A stretch of 64,000 nucleotides of DNA from CADEFX01 sp963840425 (lineage in GTDB: Bacteria; Pseudomonadota; Alphaproteobacteria; Rhizobiales; Hyphomicrobiaceae), in contig CAWIYZ010000023.1 in the NCBI GenBank assembly GCA_963840425.1, positions 62,001 to 126,000 of the forward strand, written 5' to 3'. The translations under genes were made by a program, and so were the position numbers. Of the stretch, positions 62,672 through 64,000 are shown piece by piece (the first letter of the stretch is position 1; every line of letters begins with the position of its first letter). Below the pieces are notes generated by a model. That model saw only the letters and a program-made list of their open reading frames with translations. It was not told the origin of the DNA and made no database searches.

Positions 62672-63970
62672 TCAGCGCCGGGCCGGTCGACGCGCGAAAA
62701 ACTCGTTGACCGCCGCAGCCATGGCCTCGGCGATGCGGCGCTGCCACTCCCGCGAGGCCAGCAGCTTCTCGTCCTCGGCGTTGCTCATGTAACCCAGCTC
62801 GATCAGGACCGAGGGTGAGCCCGGTTGACGCAGGACCTTGAACGCCGCCGAGCGCTGCGGCTCGCGAGCGAGCGCCATCCTCGGCTTCATCTGCCGCAGC
62901 AGTATGCTGCGGAAATCTGTCGAAAAATTTGTTGTCTCGCGGCGCATCAGGTCGAACAGGATCTGCTTGACCTGATCCTGGCCCTCATCGCCCGCGACAT
63001 CGAGGCCGGCCAGCAGATCGGACGCGTTCTCCTTCTCCGCGAGGCGCCGCGCGCGCTCGTCGGAGGCGCGCTCGGACAACGTGTAGATGGTCGCGCCCCG
63101 CACGCTCTGCGCGATCTCGCGTGCCTCCAGGGCATCGGCATGAAGTGAGATGAACAGGTCGGCGGCGTGCTTGCGCGAGAGCTGGAGGCGCTCATCGAGC
63201 GAGACGAAGACATCGCTCGAGCGTGTCAGGACGACCTCGTAGCGCTTGGTTGCGAGCAGAGCGCGCTGCACTTCCTTGGCGACGGCCAGCACCACATCCT
63301 TTTCCGCACCGAGCACTCCTGGTGCGCCCGGATCGATGCCGCCGTGGCCGGGATCGACGACGATCACCGGCTTGACGCGCGGGGACGTCGGCTTCTCGGC
63401 AGTCGCATCACCCATCGCAATCGGCGCGGAGGCTGCGGCTGTAGCCAGCTCGGCTGCGGCAAGCTCGGTAGCGGACATCGGTTTCAAATCGAGCTCGAGC
63501 CGCAAACGGTCGCCCGGCGCGCCAGGCACCAGCCGCAACTCGACATGTACCGCCTGTGTCGTATCGAGAACGATGCGCGATTTGCCCGGCGCAATCAGGC
63601 CGTGGCGGAATGCGATAACCAGCCCGCGGCCCTGGCGACCGCTTTCGGCGGGCAGATGAAACTCGACGCCGGCAATGTCCAGCACGACCCGGTTCGGATT
63701 ACCGAGACGGAAAGCGCTGAACTGGACCGAACGCGTCAGCGCCAGGGTGAAGCGGGTCCTCGCGGTATCGCCTGTCAGCTCGGCGCCGTCAGCCACAGCG
63801 CCTGCCGCCTTCGGGTTCACGACAGTCGCCCAGCTGACTTCCGCCGCCGACTGTTCGGCCGGTTGCGCGCCGGCGGCTCGTTGCTGCGCCAACACCATGC
63901 CCCCTGACACAGTGAGCACCAGAGCCGCAGCCACAACGCAGCGCACTGAATTGGTTGTGACCGCGCCCAT
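62672..63970 (-). CDS. N-acetylmuramoyl-L-alanine amidase with AMIN domain (AmiC-like)
   Basis: A 432-residue exported amidase. Signal peptide at residues 1-28 (CVVAAALVLTVSGGMVLAQQ). An AMIN domain lies at about 70-165 (FSAFRLGNPNRVVLDIAGVE). The Amidase_3 domain at about 205-425 has the zinc His in VIVVDPGHGGIDPGAPG and ADLFISLHADA and catalytic Glu in VLIELGYMSNAEDEKLL. It cleaves stem peptides during septal splitting. It lies 192 bases upstream of PBP1A on the same strand, and they may be coupled. Confidence 0.94.
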   Translation of the reverse strand: MGAVTTNSVRCVVAAALVLTVSGGMVLAQQRAAGAQPAEQSAAEVSWATVVNPKAAGAVADGAELTGDTARTRFTLALTRSVQFSAFRLGNPNRVVLDIAGVEFHLPAESGRQGRGLVIAFRHGLIAPGKSRIVLDTTQAVHVELRLVPGAPGDRLRLELDLKPMSATELAAAELATAAASAPIAMGDATAEKPTSPRVKPVIVVDPGHGGIDPGAPGVLGAEKDVVLAVAKEVQRALLATKRYEVVLTRSSDVFVSLDERLQLSRKHAADLFISLHADALEAREIAQSVRGATIYTLSERASDERARRLAEKENASDLLAGLDVAGDEGQDQVKQILFDLMRRETTNFSTDFRSILLRQMKPRMALAREPQRSAAFKVLRQPGSPSVLIELGYMSNAEDEKLLASREWQRRIAEAMAAAVNEFFARRPARR

Positions 63971-64000
63971 CCCCTGCGCCTTCCCGTCCCCAGTCCGGCA

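Overview
The window is about 64 kb of dense, GC-rich chromosomal DNA from an alphaproteobacterium, most likely a member of the Hyphomicrobiales. The support is a PhyR-NepR-EcfG general stress module, both Brucella-type envelope proteins EipA (DUF1134) and EipB (DUF1849), ClpS-ClpA, a phasin, a SUF operon led by an IscR-type regulator, and many GC-rich palindromic intergenic repeats. No rRNA, tRNA, prophage, transposase or CRISPR array was seen. Gene content is overwhelmingly core and housekeeping.

Layout. 0-10 kb: the end of uvrA, a lower-GC orphan gene, two repeat-rich intergenic blocks, several secreted or membrane proteins of unknown role, a sulfatase-fold membrane protein, a glutathione transferase, a bactofilin fused to a cadherin-like repeat, a NUDIX hydrolase and a double peptidoglycan-binding-domain protein. 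10-22.5 kb: enoyl-CoA hydratase, eipA, a thioesterase, two tandem ridA paralogues separated by structured repeats, a HIT protein, clpA-clpS, a phasin with PhaR-like sites, a D-Ala-D-Ala carboxypeptidase with a SPOR domain, eipB, a third Rid protein and a glycerophosphodiesterase. 22.5-24.4 kb: ecfG-nepR and phyR, divergently transcribed from two back-to-back sites matching the EcfG promoter consensus. 24-40 kb: parE, panC, putA, a VWA protein next to a Pam18-like membrane DnaJ protein, aquaporin, a DEAD-box helicase, a family III CoA transferase, a frameshifted TfoX-like gene, a Bug-type binding protein and a dienelactone-hydrolase-like protein. 40-50 kb: a minus-strand Fe-S assembly operon (iscR, iscS-like, sufB, small gene, sufC, sufD, sufS, sufT, sufA). 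50-64 kb: anmK, tyrS, a very large AsmA/YhdP-like protein, bcp, a DUF455 protein, a second bactofilin, prfB with programmed frameshifting, PBP1A and an AMIN-domain amidase.

Themes. Envelope building and repair recur (eipA, eipB, PBP1A, amidase, D,D-carboxypeptidase, anmK, bactofilins, YhdP-like protein), as do stress handling (PhyR circuit, Clp, Bcp, Rid proteins) and Fe-S biogenesis.

The most novel-looking signal is a directional two-module repeat of about 160 bp. Module A has perfect arms of up to 25 bp, and module B has arms with a conserved 3-nt bulge; they are joined by a short conserved linker. There are four full copies, two about 50-bp derivatives that keep only the outer ends, and one remnant. 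They sit directly at gene starts and stops and twice supply the stop codon. Arm changes that are mirrored in the partner arm suggest the fold matters. Three conserved genes (tfoX-like, sufD, tyrS) each carry one frameshift. Because tyrS is normally essential, these look more like assembly or sequencing indels than real gene loss.
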